Shown: piece by piece, positions 33,908 to 43,848 of the stretch | Position numbering within the stretch: the first letter of the stretch is position 1 | Layout: the number at the start of each line of letters is the position of its first letter | Assembly: GCA_016873995.1 (NCBI GenBank) | Contig: VGVR01000014.1 | Span: forward strand, 1 to 64,000 | Direction of reading: 5' to 3' | DNA length: 64,000 bases | From: Gemmatimonadota bacterium | Lineage (GTDB): Bacteria > Gemmatimonadota > Gemmatimonadetes > Longimicrobiales > Gaopeijiaceae | Program-made: the position numbers and the translations under genes | Notes under the pieces: model-generated | The model's database searches: none | What the model saw: the letters and a program-made list of their open reading frames with translations, nothing else | Told to the model about the DNA's origin: nothing

Positions 33908-35620
33908 CTAGCGATCCTCCAGCGCGAAGACCCAGATCACCCCGCCCTGCGGCACGATGGTATTGGTCCCGCGTGACTGGTCGATGCGGCGCGTCATCGA
34001 GGCCGCGTCCACCCCCCAGCCGGACTGCACCGCGATGTACTGCACGCCATCGACCGAGAACGTAGACGGAACGCCGATGACGCCGGAGTTGGTGCGGAAC
34101 TGCCAGAGCTGCTCCCCCGTGCGCGCATTGAAGGCGCGGAAGTAGCGGTCACTCGTGCCGCCGGCGAACACCAAGTCGCCCGCGGTCGTCAGCACGCCGC
34201 CCCAGTTGTGCGACTCGAACTCGCGGGTCCACACCCGCTCGCCGGTATCCATGTTCCAGGCCTGCAGCTCGCCGATGTGATCCGCATCGGGTCGCACGGT
34301 CATCTGCGAGCTAGCTCCCGTGAACGAGCTGCCCGGCCGGTACTCCACTTCGGATCCTTCGATGGTGCCGCAGTGGTTGTTGTTCGCCGGGATGTAGACG
34401 AGGCCCGTGCGTGGGCTATACGCCGCAGGCGGCCAGTCTTTGCCACCCCAGAGCGACGGGCAGAACGGGGTCACCGTGCCGGTCGCGGGCTTCTTCGACT
34501 CGTCGTAGGTGGGGCGGCCAGTCTCCGGGTCGATGCTGGTGAACACGTCCTGGTAGACGTAGGGCACCGCGTCCACGAAGGAGATCGCGTTGGCGTGACG
34601 CTCGAGGGTCCAGAGATACCCGTTCCGCCCAGGGTGCACGAGCGCCGGGAACGTGCGGCCGTCGCGACGGACGGGCATGAGGATGGGCGTGGAGACTTCG
34701 TCCCAGTCCCAGGAGTCGTTCCAGTGATACTGATGATATCCGCGGATCGCACCGGTCCTGACGTCGAGCGCGAGCACCGAGTTGGTGTAGAGGTTGTCGC
34801 CGGGGCGCTGGTCGCCGATCCACGGGCCCGGGTTCCCCGTGCCCCAGTAGGTGAGGCCGAGCTGGGGGTCGTAGTGACCCGTGATCCACACGGGGGCGCC
34901 GCCGGTCCGCCAGCTCTCGCCCGGCCAGGTGTCGTTTCCGGGCTCGCCCGGCGCGGGGATGGTGAACGTGCGCCACACCTCCCTGCCCGTCTCGGCGTCC
35001 AGCGCGACCACGAAGCCGCGAATGCCGAGCTCGCCGCCCGAAACACCCACCATGATCTTCCCGTCGGCCGCGAGCGGGGCGAGCGTCATGTAGTAGCCCC
35101 TTGCGTTGTCCTCCACGCTGGTGCTCCACGCCACGTTGCCCGTGCGCGCGTCGAGGGCGACCACGCGGGCGTCGAGCGTCGCCGTGTAGACCTTGTCCCC
35201 CCAGAGCGCGACGCCCCGGTTGGTGTCGTGATAGGCGACGAGTCCTTGGGGAAGCTCGTGGGCGTAGCGCCAGAGCAGGTCCCCACTGCGCGCGTCGACT
35301 GCCAGCACCTGATTGCGCGGCGTGGTCACGAACATCACCCCGTCGTTCACGATGGGGGCGGCCTCGTGTCCCCCCGTGACGCCGGTCGACAACGTCCACA
35401 CGGGACGCAGGTTCGCCACGTTCCGCGTGTTGATCTGGTCGAGCTGGCTGTACCCCCACCCGTCCGGCGTGCCACGATAGGAGAGCCAGTTGCCGGGCTC
35501 GGGACGCGTGAGCCGCTCGGCGGTGACGGGCCGGTACGCGGGGCGCTGAGCCGTCGAAGGCAGCGGCGCGAGCAGGCACGCCGCCAGCGCGATCACCGAA
35601 GTGAGAAGGACACGGGCCAT
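33908..35620 (-). CDS. PQQ-dependent alcohol-dehydrogenase-like protein without heme domain
   Basis: 570 residues, signal 1-24 ending S-T-A-Q. Eight-bladed quinoprotein propeller with W-L-S-Y-R-G-T-P-D-G-W-G-Y-S-Q-L at the start, several A-x-D-A-x-T-G motifs, the putative catalytic aspartates in S-W-D-W-D-E and W-G-G-K-D-W-P-P later. It matches the soluble methanol/ethanol dehydrogenase type. The adjacent-cysteine disulfide of methanol dehydrogenases was not seen. With no cytochrome domain it would need a separate carrier. It is sequence-related to, but clearly shorter than, the cytochrome-fused enzymes at 9280 and 54736. Confidence 0.85.
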   Translation of the reverse strand: MARVLLTSVIALAACLLAPLPSTAQRPAYRPVTAERLTRPEPGNWLSYRGTPDGWGYSQLDQINTRNVANLRPVWTLSTGVTGGHEAAPIVNDGVMFVTTPRNQVLAVDARSGDLLWRYAHELPQGLVAYHDTNRGVALWGDKVYTATLDARVVALDARTGNVAWSTSVEDNARGYYMTLAPLAADGKIMVGVSGGELGIRGFVVALDAETGREVWRTFTIPAPGEPGNDTWPGESWRTGGAPVWITGHYDPQLGLTYWGTGNPGPWIGDQRPGDNLYTNSVLALDVRTGAIRGYHQYHWNDSWDWDEVSTPILMPVRRDGRTFPALVHPGRNGYLWTLERHANAISFVDAVPYVYQDVFTSIDPETGRPTYDESKKPATGTVTPFCPSLWGGKDWPPAAYSPRTGLVYIPANNNHCGTIEGSEVEYRPGSSFTGASSQMTVRPDADHIGELQAWNMDTGERVWTREFESHNWGGVLTTAGDLVFAGGTSDRYFRAFNARTGEQLWQFRTNSGVIGVPSTFSVDGVQYIAVQSGWGVDAASMTRRIDQSRGTNTIVPQGGVIWVFALEDR

Positions 35621-35756
35621 CTAGGCCTCCCGTGGTAGTCGGGGACGTTGCGGGCGCCGGGACGCGCACCGCGCGTTCCGGTGGGGGGCAACATCCGGTT
35701 GCCCCACCCGAGCCGCAAGGCGGACGCCGGTCCGCGCCGACGTTAGACTTGTCGCC

Positions 35757-37115
35757 ATGGCTGAATAGGCTGCTGCGCTGCGGTCCTACTTCGAGGAGCT
35801 CCGGGCCAAGGAGTTCGCGCGCCTGGACGAGGTGGGGACCGCCTACCTCGACTACACCGGTAGCGCGCTCTACGCCGAGTCGCACCTGCGTGCGCACGAG
35901 GAGTTCTTGAAGCACCACGTGCTCGGGAACCCCCACTCGGAGAACCCCGCGTCCGTGGCGGCGACCGAGATCGTGGATCAAGCGCGCCGCGACGTGCTCG
36001 AGTTCTTCGGGGCCGATCGCGCGGAGTACACGGTAGCGTTCGCCGCCAACGCCACCGCCGCCATCAAGCTCGTCGCGGAGAGCTACCCGTTCACGGCCGG
36101 TTCCCGCTACACGCTGCTCGCGGACAACCACAATTCCGTCAATGGGATCCGCGAGTACGCCACGCGTGCGGGCGCCGAGGTGACCTACCTGCCGATCGAC
36201 GGCGAGCTGCGCCACGACCGGCGCACGCCGATCCCGCGGGCCGGTGGCGCGCCGAGCCTCTTCGCGTTCCCGGCGCAGTCGAACTTCTCGGGCGTGCGCC
36301 ACCCGCTCGAGTTGGTACACGAGGCGCACGAGCTCGGCTACGACGTGCTGCTGGACGCGGCCGCGTTCGTGCCCACCGAGCGGCTGGATCTCGGCGCCGT
36401 GCGAGCCGACTTCACGTGCGTGTCGTTCTACAAGATGTTCGGCTTCCCCACCGGGCTCGGCGCCCTTATCGCGCGGCGGGAGGCGCTAGCCCGACTGCGG
36501 CGGCCCTGGTTCGCGGGAGGAACGGTCGACTTCGTCTCCGTCGAAAAGCGCCGACACAGGCTCCTCCGTGGCGCGGCCGGATTCGAGGACGGCACGCTCA
36601 ATTTCCTCGGCATCGCCGCGCTGCCCGGCGGACTCGCCTTCCTGCGCGACGTGGGCATGAGCCGCGCAGCCCAGCGGGTGAAGCAGCTGACTGCGCGGCT
36701 CCTGGCGATCTTGCGCGAGGCGAGGCACGCGAACGGCGCGCCGGCCGTGCACATCTATGGACCTCGCTCCGGCGAGGCGCGTGGCGGTACGGTAGCATTC
36801 AACCTGCTCGACGCGGGCGGCGCGCCCGTGCCCTATGGCGACGTCGAGCGGGCGGCGAGCGCACGCGGCCTCGCGCTGCGCGGCGGCTGCTTCTGCAACC
36901 CGGGAAGCGCCGAGCGCGCGCTCGACCTCCCTGCCGGCGCGATGCTCGACTGCGTCGACTCGATCCCACAAGAGTCGTTCGACTTGGGGGCGCTCGCCGA
37001 CTGCCTCGGTGGATCGGTTGCCGTGGGCGCGCTGCGCGCCTCGGTCAGCCTCCCCACCACCGACGCCGACCTGGACCGCCTGGAGGCCTTCCTGGCGAGC
37101 TACTGGTCGCGGTGA
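35757..37115 (+). pseudogene. Class V aminotransferase (cysteine-desulfurase/MoCo-sulfurase-like) with in-frame TAG at codon 4
   Basis: From ATG 35757 the frame reads M-A-E-TAG-A-A-A-L-R-S-Y-F-E-E-L-R-A-K-E-F, then Y-L-D-Y-T-G-S-A-L-Y, N-P-H-S-E-N-P, A-N-A-T-A-A-I-K, D-A-A-A-F-V-P, V-S-F-Y-K-M-F-G-F (PLP lysine) and R-G-G-C-F-C-N-P-G (catalytic cysteine loop), ending normally. These are marks of PLP-dependent sulfurtransferases near molybdenum-cofactor sulfurase. The TAG is at 35766-35768. The residues between it and the next start (GTG 35832) look like genuine family sequence, so they were translated in the ancestor. A protein from GTG 35832 would be 427 residues and lack only the first helix, so function may survive. 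The MOSC domain of MoCo sulfurase is absent. Confidence 0.75.
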
Positions 37116-37122
37116 ACGCGCA

Positions 37123-37329
37123 ATGAGCGCCGCCACCGCGCTCCGTGGCAATGTGCTCGTATCGCGTGTGACTCCGACGGTGAAGATGGAACTCGGGGAA
37201 CTCGCGGCGACCTTCCGGGAAGAGCGTGGGTACGATGCGCCCTATTGGGAACTGGTCGACCTGACGCGGGAGGCGCTCGCGACGGTACGCCCGTCGCTGG
37301 CACCCGCACTCACCACGGAGGGGGCTTGA
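37123..37329 (+). CDS. Small protein of unknown function
   Basis: 68 residues starting at ATG 37123, seven bases after the aminotransferase stop. No signal, membrane helix or known motif; the middle reads [17 protein letters not shown]. The stop falls one base before a 24-bp minisatellite, so the original C-terminus may have been changed by the repeat. Its coding status is moderately supported by position and composition only. Confidence 0.45.
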   Translation: MSAATALRGNVLVSRVTPTVKMELGELAATFREERGYDAPYWELVDLTREALATVRPSLAPALTTEGA

Positions 37330-37330
37330 G

Positions 37331-37498
37331 CGGAGTCGAGAGAGGGGTCTTGGGCGGAGTCTCGAGAGGAGTCTTGGCCGGAGTCTCGAGAGGAGTCTTG
37401 GGCGGAGTCTCGAGAGGAGTCTTGGCCGGAGTCTCGAGAGGAGTCTTGGCCGGAGTCTCGAGAGGAGTCGACGGCGGAGTCTCGAAAGGAGTCTCCCG
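37331..37498. repeat. Seven 24-bp tandem repeats (minisatellite)
   Basis: Unit CGGAGTCTCGAGAGGAGTCT + TGGC, seven copies. Copies 2-5 are nearly perfect with only a C/G alternation at the last base; copies 1, 6 and 7 are degraded. Each unit is itself two related 12-mers. As 24 is a multiple of three and no stop occurs on either strand, all six frames stay open. In the frame of the next gene it encodes G-V-S-R-G-V-L-A units. Confidence 0.9.
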
Positions 37499-37505
37499 GG
37501 GAGTC

Positions 37506-38729
37506 GTGACAGGAGCTGACCCGGGGATCGAGCTGGAGACCCAGGTTCGGCTCGTCGTCGTCGGCGTGCTGGCCGCTGCGGCAATCGCCCTGACACCCCT
37601 CTCGAGCGCAGCCCAGGGCACATCCGTGCTCTCGCTCATCCCCACCGAAGGCCGCCAGCTGGAGATCGGCAGCGACGCGACGGGCGCGCTCTCCACCTCG
37701 GATCCGCTCTCGCACGACGACCATTACCTCGAGGCCTGGGAGATGCGCGGTCGTGCGGGCCAGAGCGCGACAATCGAAGTGCACTCCGACGCCTTCGACT
37801 CTCGCGTGTACGTGGTCGGGCCAGGCTTCGCCGACACGCAGTTCGCCGACGACGGTGCCGGCGGGTGTGACGCGCGCCTGACGATGACGTTCCTGGAGAA
37901 CGGCACGTTCCGCGTGGTGGTGAGCTCGAACTCGCCGCGCGAGACCGGGACGTACCGGGTCCGAGTCGACGAGCGTCCGGGGCCGCCGCCGGCGTACGGG
38001 TGCGGTGAGGCCAATCCGGAAGCGTTGAACGCACTCCCCATCGAGGGACGAGAGACGCTCAGTATGGGATCCTTTCAGTCCAGCCGACTCGACGCGCTCT
38101 CCTCGACGGTCCAGAACGGCAGGCCCGCACAGGCGTGGCGGCTGACCGGGACTCCAGGCCAACGCGTGTCGATCCTGATGACCTCCGAGGACTTCGACAC
38201 CTACCTCTACATGACCGGCCCTGGACTCGACGAGGTGCTCACCGACGACGACGGCGCGGGCAACCTGGACTCCAAGCTCGACGTGACGCTCCCGACTTCG
38301 GGGCCCTTCACGGTGGTGGCCGCGGCGCTCTCATCGGGTGCGTAGGGTATGTACACGATCCGCGTCGAAGAGCCCTTCGATCTGAATACGCTCGCCACGG
38401 ACGGTCGCGTCATCGACTTGGGCCAACAGGTGGCGGGCACCCTCCGCTCGGGCGATCCGCTCGTCACCGACGGCCGACGCGGCCAGGCGTGGGCGTTCGA
38501 CGGCGTCGCCGGCCAACGCGTCGTGATCGATCTCGAGGCGGAGGATTTCGATGCCTATCTCTACCTGGTTGGGCCCGGCCTCCCCGAGCCGCTCGAGGAC
38601 GACGACGGCGGTGACAGCCTGAACTCCCAGATCGAGACGACGCTCCCCGGCACCGGCACCTACCGCATCGTCGCGTCGTCGCTCTCCGAGGGGACGGGCG
38701 CCTATACGCTGCGGGTCACGAGGCGGTAG
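37506..38729 (+). pseudogene. Secreted protein with three PPC-type repeats, interrupted by TAG
   Basis: From GTG 37506 the frame gives a signal ([15 protein letters not shown] ending S-S-A-A-Q), then three beta-sandwich repeats of bacterial pre-peptidase C-terminal (PPC) type. Each has a D-x-Y-L/V-Y-V/M-x-G-P-G core, a D-D-G-A-G acidic loop and a final G-x-Y-x-x-R-V strand. The TAG at 38343-38345 falls in the last strand of repeat 2 (S-S-G-A-stop-G-M-Y-T-I-R-V), where repeats 1 and 3 have an ordinary residue. The frame then runs on through repeat 3 to TAG 38727-38729. The frame is open through the upstream minisatellite, so an N-terminal extension starting at TTG 37326 is possible. Role: probably binding or adhesion at the cell surface. 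Confidence 0.7.
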
Positions 38730-38752
38730 AGGCCGATGTCACGGCGAATTGC

Positions 38753-39388
38753 ATGGTGACGCCGGCACCCGAGCACCGAGCCGCGCTCGACGCGCTGATC
38801 GCAAGCTCATCGGGCTTGCAGCCCTGGCGGAAGGTGTTGCATGCGTCCGTCTCCGTAGCCGTAGCGGCACTGCTCGTCGTGCTCGAACCGTCGCAGGCGG
38901 TGGCGGTGAGCGTCCTCGGGGCGTTCGTGGTCGCCGCCCTCCTCGTCGACGCGATCCGACTGACGAACCCCGGCGCGAACGTGCTCTTCTTTCGGGCGTT
39001 CGGCTTGCTCGTCTCGCCGAGGGAGGCGCGTCGCATCGCGTCTTCCACTTGGCACGTCGCGGGAATCCTGCTCGCCGTCGCGCTCTTTCCCCCCGACGTG
39101 GCGACCACTGCGGTCCTCGTTCTGGGGCTCTGCGATCCCGCGGCCGCCCTCGTCGGGCGTCGCTTCGGACGCCGCCCGTTCTTGGGCGGGACGGTGGAAG
39201 GGACGCTGGCTTTCTTCGCAGTGTGCGGGCTGCTCGTGGGGCTGAGGCACTCGTGGCCCGCCGCGCTCGCCGCGGCCGCGGCCGCCGGCCTGGCCGAACG
39301 GTACTCCTGGCCGCTCGACGACAACCTCACTGTCCCCGTCGTCTGCGGCGCGGCGATCCAGGCCGTCGCGTGGATGGGCTTGAGTTAG
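38753..39388 (+). CDS. DGK1/SEC59-like membrane lipid kinase family protein
   Basis: 211 residues, about six membrane helices. Motifs shared with CTP-dependent diacylglycerol/dolichol/phytol kinases are W-R-K-V-L-H near 25, L-G-L-C-D-P-A-A-A-L-V-G-R-R-F-G, L-G-G-T-V-E-G-T-L-A-F-F and P-L-D-D-N-L-T-V-P. The set is complete, so it likely phosphorylates an isoprenoid alcohol or diacylglycerol in the inner membrane using CTP. Starts at ATG 38753, 23 bases after the PPC gene. Confidence 0.8.
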   Translation: MVTPAPEHRAALDALIASSSGLQPWRKVLHASVSVAVAALLVVLEPSQAVAVSVLGAFVVAALLVDAIRLTNPGANVLFFRAFGLLVSPREARRIASSTWHVAGILLAVALFPPDVATTAVLVLGLCDPAAALVGRRFGRRPFLGGTVEGTLAFFAVCGLLVGLRHSWPAALAAAAAAGLAERYSWPLDDNLTVPVVCGAAIQAVAWMGLS

Positions 39389-39397
39389 CCGCTCTCC

Positions 39398-40078
39398 TCA
39401 CGTGCGCGGCGTGTGCTTGATCATGCGCCCCTCGACCAGGAAGACGAGGTCCTCGCAGACGTTCGTCGCCAGGTCGCCGATGCGCTCGAGGTTCTGCGAG
39501 ATGAGCAGCAGCTCGAGCGCGCCACTGAGGCGCTTCGGATCCTCGAGCATGTGCGTGACGAGAATCCGGTACATGGAGCGCCTGAGCTCGTCGACGCGGT
39601 CATCGGTCATGACGACCAACCGCGCTTTGGCGGCGTTGCGCGTGACGTAGGCGTCGAGGGCATCGCTGACCATCCCCTGCACCACCTCCGCCATCTCGAC
39701 GAGCTCGCGGATGCTCGGCAGGGGAGTCGTCTCACTCATCCGCTTCGCCGCGTTGGCGATGTTCACCGCATGGTCGCCCATGCGCTCAAGATCGTTGGCG
39801 ATTTTGTTCGCGGTGACGATCTGACGCAGGTCGGAGGCCATGGGCTGCTGGAGCGCGAGCAGCTCGAGCACCCGCTCGTCGACGTCCACCTCCAGCTCGT
39901 CGATGCGGTCGTCGGCGTCGCGGATCGCGTCGGCCACCGTGCCGTCGCGTGCGAGTACCCCGCCGATCGCTTCGCGAATGACCTTCTCCACGAGACCCGC
40001 CATCTCCAGGAGGACTTCCTGGAGCAGGTCGAGCTCCTCGTGGAACCGTCGGCGAGGTGCGTGCTCTTCCTTCGTCAT
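39398..40078 (-). CDS. phoU: Phosphate signalling protein PhoU
   Basis: 226 residues, a duplicated three-helix bundle. Each half carries the PhoU metal motif: [10 protein letters not shown] in the first and [10 protein letters not shown] in the second. PhoU links the Pst transporter's state to the PhoR kinase and dampens the Pho response when phosphate is plentiful. The ATG overlaps the pstB stop by four bases (ATGA), so translation is coupled. It is the last gene of pstSCAB-phoU and converges with the lipid kinase gene nine bases away. Confidence 0.95.
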   Translation of the reverse strand: MTKEEHAPRRRFHEELDLLQEVLLEMAGLVEKVIREAIGGVLARDGTVADAIRDADDRIDELEVDVDERVLELLALQQPMASDLRQIVTANKIANDLERMGDHAVNIANAAKRMSETTPLPSIRELVEMAEVVQGMVSDALDAYVTRNAAKARLVVMTDDRVDELRRSMYRILVTHMLEDPKRLSGALELLLISQNLERIGDLATNVCEDLVFLVEGRMIKHTPRT

Positions 40079-40857
40079 CCGAACCTCCCGGTCACGTAGT
40101 CCTCCGTCCGCTTCTCGCGCGGGTTGGTGAAGATGGTCTCGGTAGGCCCGTACTCGATGAGCTGACCCATGTAGAGAAACGCCGTGTAGTCCGAGATCCG
40201 CGCGGCCTGCTGCATGTTGTGCGTCACGATCACGATCGTGTAGTCGCGCTTCAGCTCGTAGATCAGTTCTTCGATCCGCTGCGTCGCGATGGGGTCGAGC
40301 GCTGACGCGGGCTCGTCCATGAGCACGATCTCCGGCTTCACTGCGAGCGTGCGCGCGATGCACAGGCGCTGCTGCTGGCCGCCCGAGAGCGCGTAGGCGG
40401 AATCGTCGAGCCGGTCGCTGACTTCGTCCCATAGCGCGGCCCGACGCAGCGACTCCTCGACCGTGGCGTCCAGGTCTCCATCGAGGCCGTTCATCCGCGG
40501 ACCGAAGGCGACGTTGTCGTAGATCGACTTCGGGAACGGGTTCGGCTTCTGGAAGACCATGCCGATGCGGCGTCGCACCTCCACGGGGTCGATCCCACTC
40601 GCGTACAGGTTCTGGCCGTGGAAATCGACGGTCCCGTCGACACGCGCAGTCTTCACCAGGTCGTTCATGCGGTTGAAGCAGCGGAGCAGCGTGCTCTTGC
40701 CGCACCCGGACGGACCGATCAGAGCGACCACCTGGTTGGCGGGGATCTCCAGGTCGACGTTCTGCACGGCGTGCTTCTCGCCGTAGTACACCGACAGTCC
40801 GCGCGCCTGCAGCGCGGGCCCCCGTCCGCCCAAGTCGATGCCGTAGACGGTGGCCAT
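40075..40857 (-). CDS. pstB: Phosphate ABC transporter ATP-binding protein PstB
   Basis: 260 residues. Walker [10 protein letters not shown], the Q-loop in [15 protein letters not shown] (a PstB hallmark), signature L-S-G-G-Q-Q-Q-R-L, Walker [13 protein letters not shown] and the switch histidine in V-T-H-N-M. The ATG is at 40857, two bases after the pstA stop. All parts are intact. Confidence 0.95.
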   Translation of the reverse strand: MATVYGIDLGGRGPALQARGLSVYYGEKHAVQNVDLEIPANQVVALIGPSGCGKSTLLRCFNRMNDLVKTARVDGTVDFHGQNLYASGIDPVEVRRRIGMVFQKPNPFPKSIYDNVAFGPRMNGLDGDLDATVEESLRRAALWDEVSDRLDDSAYALSGGQQQRLCIARTLAVKPEIVLMDEPASALDPIATQRIEELIYELKRDYTIVIVTHNMQQAARISDYTAFLYMGQLIEYGPTETIFTNPREKRTEDYVTGRFG

Positions 40858-40859
40858 GG

Positions 40860-41750
40860 TCAGCGGCGCGCCAGCGCCCGGTTCCGCAGGATGATCGCAG
40901 CAGCGTTCATGGTGAGCAGTAGTAGGAGCAGGACGATGATCCCGGCGGCTGCGAGCTCCCGGAACTCGTCCTGCGGCCTCGAGATCCAGCTGTAGATCTG
41001 GAGCGGGAGCACCGTGAACTGGTCCATGATGCCCCGCGGCGTGAACGCCACGAAGCCCACCGCCCCGACGAGAATGAGCGGCGCCGTCTCGCCGACCGCG
41101 CGGGAGAGCGCCAGGATTGTCCCGGTGAGGATTCCCGGGAACGCCATGGGGAGAACCTGGTAGCTCACCACCTGCCAACGCGTCGCACCCAGGCCGTAGG
41201 CGGCCTCACGAATCGTCGGAGGCACGGCACGGATGGCCTCCTGCGAGGCCATGATGATGACCGGCATCACCAGCAGCGACAGGGTCAGCGCGCCCGAGAG
41301 AATGCTCCGGTCGAGCCCCATCGCGCGCACGAAGAGCGCGAGCCCCAGGATTCCGTACACGATCGACGGGACGCCGGCGAGGTTCGCGATGTTGGTCTGG
41401 ATCACCTTGGTGATCCACCCCTTGGGCGCGTACTCCTCCAGGTAGATGGCCGCCGCGACGGACACGGGAAACGAGATCACCGCCGTCAGGACGAGCAGCC
41501 AGATCGATCCCGCGAGCGCCGCGCGCACGCCGGCACGCTCGGGAAAGCGCGAGGCGAAGCTGGTCAGGAGCTGGACGTCGAGCCGTGGCAGTCCATCGAT
41601 GAGCACGTCCACGAGCAGCACGACGAGTGCGGCGACGCCGACGAGCGTCGCGGCCCCGCACAGCCACGCGAACATGACGCCGAACAGGCGGCGGCGGCGG
41701 TCGAACGCCGACTCGGCAGTGCCGATCGGCACGGGCGTACGCTCGCTCAC
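40860..41750 (-). CDS. pstA: Phosphate ABC transporter permease PstA
   Basis: 296 residues with six membrane helices. Permease EAA-type loop in [13 protein letters not shown], and [11 protein letters not shown] and [11 protein letters not shown] as PstA markers. GTG 41750 was chosen because it overlaps the pstC stop as GTGA, the same coupling seen across this operon. Works with PstC to carry phosphate handed over by PstS. Confidence 0.93.
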   Translation of the reverse strand: MSERTPVPIGTAESAFDRRRRLFGVMFAWLCGAATLVGVAALVVLLVDVLIDGLPRLDVQLLTSFASRFPERAGVRAALAGSIWLLVLTAVISFPVSVAAAIYLEEYAPKGWITKVIQTNIANLAGVPSIVYGILGLALFVRAMGLDRSILSGALTLSLLVMPVIIMASQEAIRAVPPTIREAAYGLGATRWQVVSYQVLPMAFPGILTGTILALSRAVGETAPLILVGAVGFVAFTPRGIMDQFTVLPLQIYSWISRPQDEFRELAAAGIIVLLLLLLTMNAAAIILRNRALARR

Positions 41751-42667
41751 CGGTACTCCTCCCTGAACTTGGCGAGCACCCACTGGCTCAGGATGTTCAT
41801 CGCGAGCGTGGCCAAGAACAGCGTCATGCCCACCGCGAAGAGTGTGCGGTAGACGATGGTGCCCTGGGGCGTGTCCCCGAGGCTCGCCTGGACGATGTAG
41901 GCCGTCATGGTCTGCATCGACTCGAGCGGGTTCAGCGTCAGGTTGGGCAGGTTACCCGCCGCGATGGTGACCGCCATCGTCTCGCCCACCGCCCGCGAGA
42001 GTCCCAGGATGAACGAGGCGATGATGCCGGAGAGCGCCGCGGGCACCACCACGCGCGTGGATACCTCGAGCTTGGTGGCGCCCAGCCCGTAGGCGCCCTC
42101 GCGCAGGGAGTCGGGCACCGCGCGCAGCGCATCCTCGGAGAGCGACGACACCGTCGGGATGATCATCACGCCCACGACGATGCTCGCGGCCGCCGCGTTG
42201 AAGATCTCCGTCTCCGGAAGGAAGACGCGCAGGAGCGGCGTGATGAACGTGAGCGCGAAGTAGCCGTAGATCACGGTGGGCACGCCGGCCAGCACCTCGA
42301 GCACAGGCTTGAGCGTGCGGCGGAGGCGCGGGCCCGCGTATTCGCTCAGGAAGATCGCGGTGAGCAGTCCCAGCGGCAGCGCGATCACGCCCGCGCCCGC
42401 CGCAATGAGGAACGAGCCCGACAGCAGGGGCAGCACACCGAAGTGCCGGTCCCGGAACATCGGCTCCCAGCGGGTCGACGTGAGAAACTCCACGAGGGAG
42501 ACCTCGCGGAAGAACCCTATCGTCTCGCCGAGCAACGCCGCCACGACGCCGACCGTGACGAGCGTGGACGCTGCGGCGCACGCGAAGAGCACGCTCGCGA
42601 TGGCACCCTCCTTCAGCCTGCGGGAACGCTTCGCGGCGAGCACTCCGGGCCCGACCGTGCTGGACAT
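41747..42667 (-). CDS. pstC: Phosphate ABC transporter permease PstC
   Basis: 306 residues, six membrane helices. [19 protein letters not shown] and [12 protein letters not shown] (EAA loop) followed by [11 protein letters not shown] mark it as PstC. ATG 42667 is 25 bases after the pstS stop. Complete. Confidence 0.93.
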   Translation of the reverse strand: MSSTVGPGVLAAKRSRRLKEGAIASVLFACAAASTLVTVGVVAALLGETIGFFREVSLVEFLTSTRWEPMFRDRHFGVLPLLSGSFLIAAGAGVIALPLGLLTAIFLSEYAGPRLRRTLKPVLEVLAGVPTVIYGYFALTFITPLLRVFLPETEIFNAAAASIVVGVMIIPTVSSLSEDALRAVPDSLREGAYGLGATKLEVSTRVVVPAALSGIIASFILGLSRAVGETMAVTIAAGNLPNLTLNPLESMQTMTAYIVQASLGDTPQGTIVYRTLFAVGMTLFLATLAMNILSQWVLAKFREEYR

Positions 42668-42692
42668 GGAGATCAGGTGGGGCCGTCGGTCC

Positions 42693-43625
42693 TCAGCCCG
42701 CCACCGCCTGGATCGCCGCGAGCGCGGCCGAGTACTCCGCCGCCGACAGCGCGTGGTAGCCCGTGGACGGCACGATGGTCGCGGCCTCGTCGAGCATGAA
42801 CGTCACGTAGGCGCGCACCTCGGGCCGCGCGAGCGCCGCGTGCTTCACGTAGACATAGAGGGGCCGGGAGAGCGGGGCGTACGTACCGTCCGTGATGGTC
42901 GCGTCGGAGGGCGCCACACACCCCGTTCCACCATCGATGGCGACGAGCTTCAGTCGGTCCGCGCTCTCGGTGTAATACGCGTAGCCGAAGTAGCCGAGCG
43001 CGTACCGGTCGCCGACGACCCCCTGCACGAGGATGTTGTCATCCTCGCTCGCCTGATAGTCGGGACGGCTCGCGCCCGCCTCGCCGTTGATCGTCTCGGT
43101 GAAGTAGTCGAACGTGCCAGAGTCGGTCCCCGGTCCATAGAGGTTGATCTCCTCGTCCGGAAACTCGGGACGCACGTCACGCCAGGTGCTCACGACACTC
43201 CCCGGCTCCCAGACGCGCTTCAGCTCGGCCGTGGTCAGACAGGTGACGAAGTCGTTGGCGGGGTTCACGATCAGCGAGAGACCGTCCCACGCGACCTCGA
43301 GCTCGGTTAACTCGATGCCGGCGGCTGCGCACGCCGCACGCTCGGTGTCGTTGATCGGCCGCGAGGCATTGGAGAGGTCCGTCTCGCCGCCGCAGAAGCG
43401 CTTGAAGCCGCCCCCCGTGCCGGAGAAGCCCACGGTCACGCGGACGTCCGGGTTGGCGATCTGGAACTCCTCCCCCACCGCCTCCGCTATCGGGAAGACC
43501 GTGCTGGAGCCGTCGATCTCCACGGCTCCGGCCAACGTCTCAGTGCCCTCCTCCCCTCCCCCACACGCCACGGCAAGAAGGCCGATGCCGGCTACGACGA
43601 CGATCGATCGGAACGTCCTGAACAC
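42693..43625 (-). CDS. pstS: Phosphate-binding lipoprotein PstS
   Basis: 310 residues. GTG 43625 with GGAGGG seven bases upstream. Lipoprotein signal ending L-A-V-A-C. Phosphate-site motifs: [12 protein letters not shown] near the mature start, [11 protein letters not shown] and [10 protein letters not shown]. It resembles the PstS/SphX branch. It captures periplasmic phosphate for PstCAB. A PHO-box-like site lies 84 bases upstream of the start. Confidence 0.93.
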   Translation of the reverse strand: MFRTFRSIVVVAGIGLLAVACGGGEEGTETLAGAVEIDGSSTVFPIAEAVGEEFQIANPDVRVTVGFSGTGGGFKRFCGGETDLSNASRPINDTERAACAAAGIELTELEVAWDGLSLIVNPANDFVTCLTTAELKRVWEPGSVVSTWRDVRPEFPDEEINLYGPGTDSGTFDYFTETINGEAGASRPDYQASEDDNILVQGVVGDRYALGYFGYAYYTESADRLKLVAIDGGTGCVAPSDATITDGTYAPLSRPLYVYVKHAALARPEVRAYVTFMLDEAATIVPSTGYHALSAAEYSAALAAIQAVAG

Positions 43626-43708
43626 GAGATATCCCTCCGAGGTGGTTTTCAGTCTTGGCGGGCCTTTCCGGGCCCCCATGACCGTACGTCCAACCGGAGT
43701 CGAATCGG

Positions 43709-43725
43709 CGACGGATTTGTAACGA
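43709..43725 (-). promoter_or_regulatory. PHO box-like site upstream of pstS
   Basis: On the minus strand TCGTTACAAATCCGTCG matches the E. coli PHO-box consensus (CTGTCATAWAWCTGTCA) at 11 of 17 positions, with GTTAC and GTCGC 11 bases apart. It is the expected PhoB site for the pst operon. Confidence 0.55.
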
Positions 43726-43848
43726 AACGGCTACGGGCCCCTGCCCAGGGGCGCTGCCGCCCGTCGCGCGCGCGTCCCGCGCCCGTTGCGGGACCGCGTC
43801 GCAGGCGCTCGTCGCGGGAGCTCAGCGAAACAGGGTGCGGCCCCGCGC

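Noticed and set aside
37331-37498. CRISPR array
   Set aside because: The 24-bp units are directly contiguous with no spacers between them, so it is a minisatellite.
37242-38162. Minus-strand frame with D-S-S-R-D-S-G-Q repeats
   Set aside because: It is the complement of the minisatellite and of the PPC gene. The plus strand has the signal peptide and domain repeats.
43739-43765. GCCCCTG/CAGGGGC hairpin upstream of pstS as a riboswitch or attenuator
   Set aside because: The stem is short, lies beyond the PHO-box-like site rather than in the leader, and matches no riboswitch class I know.
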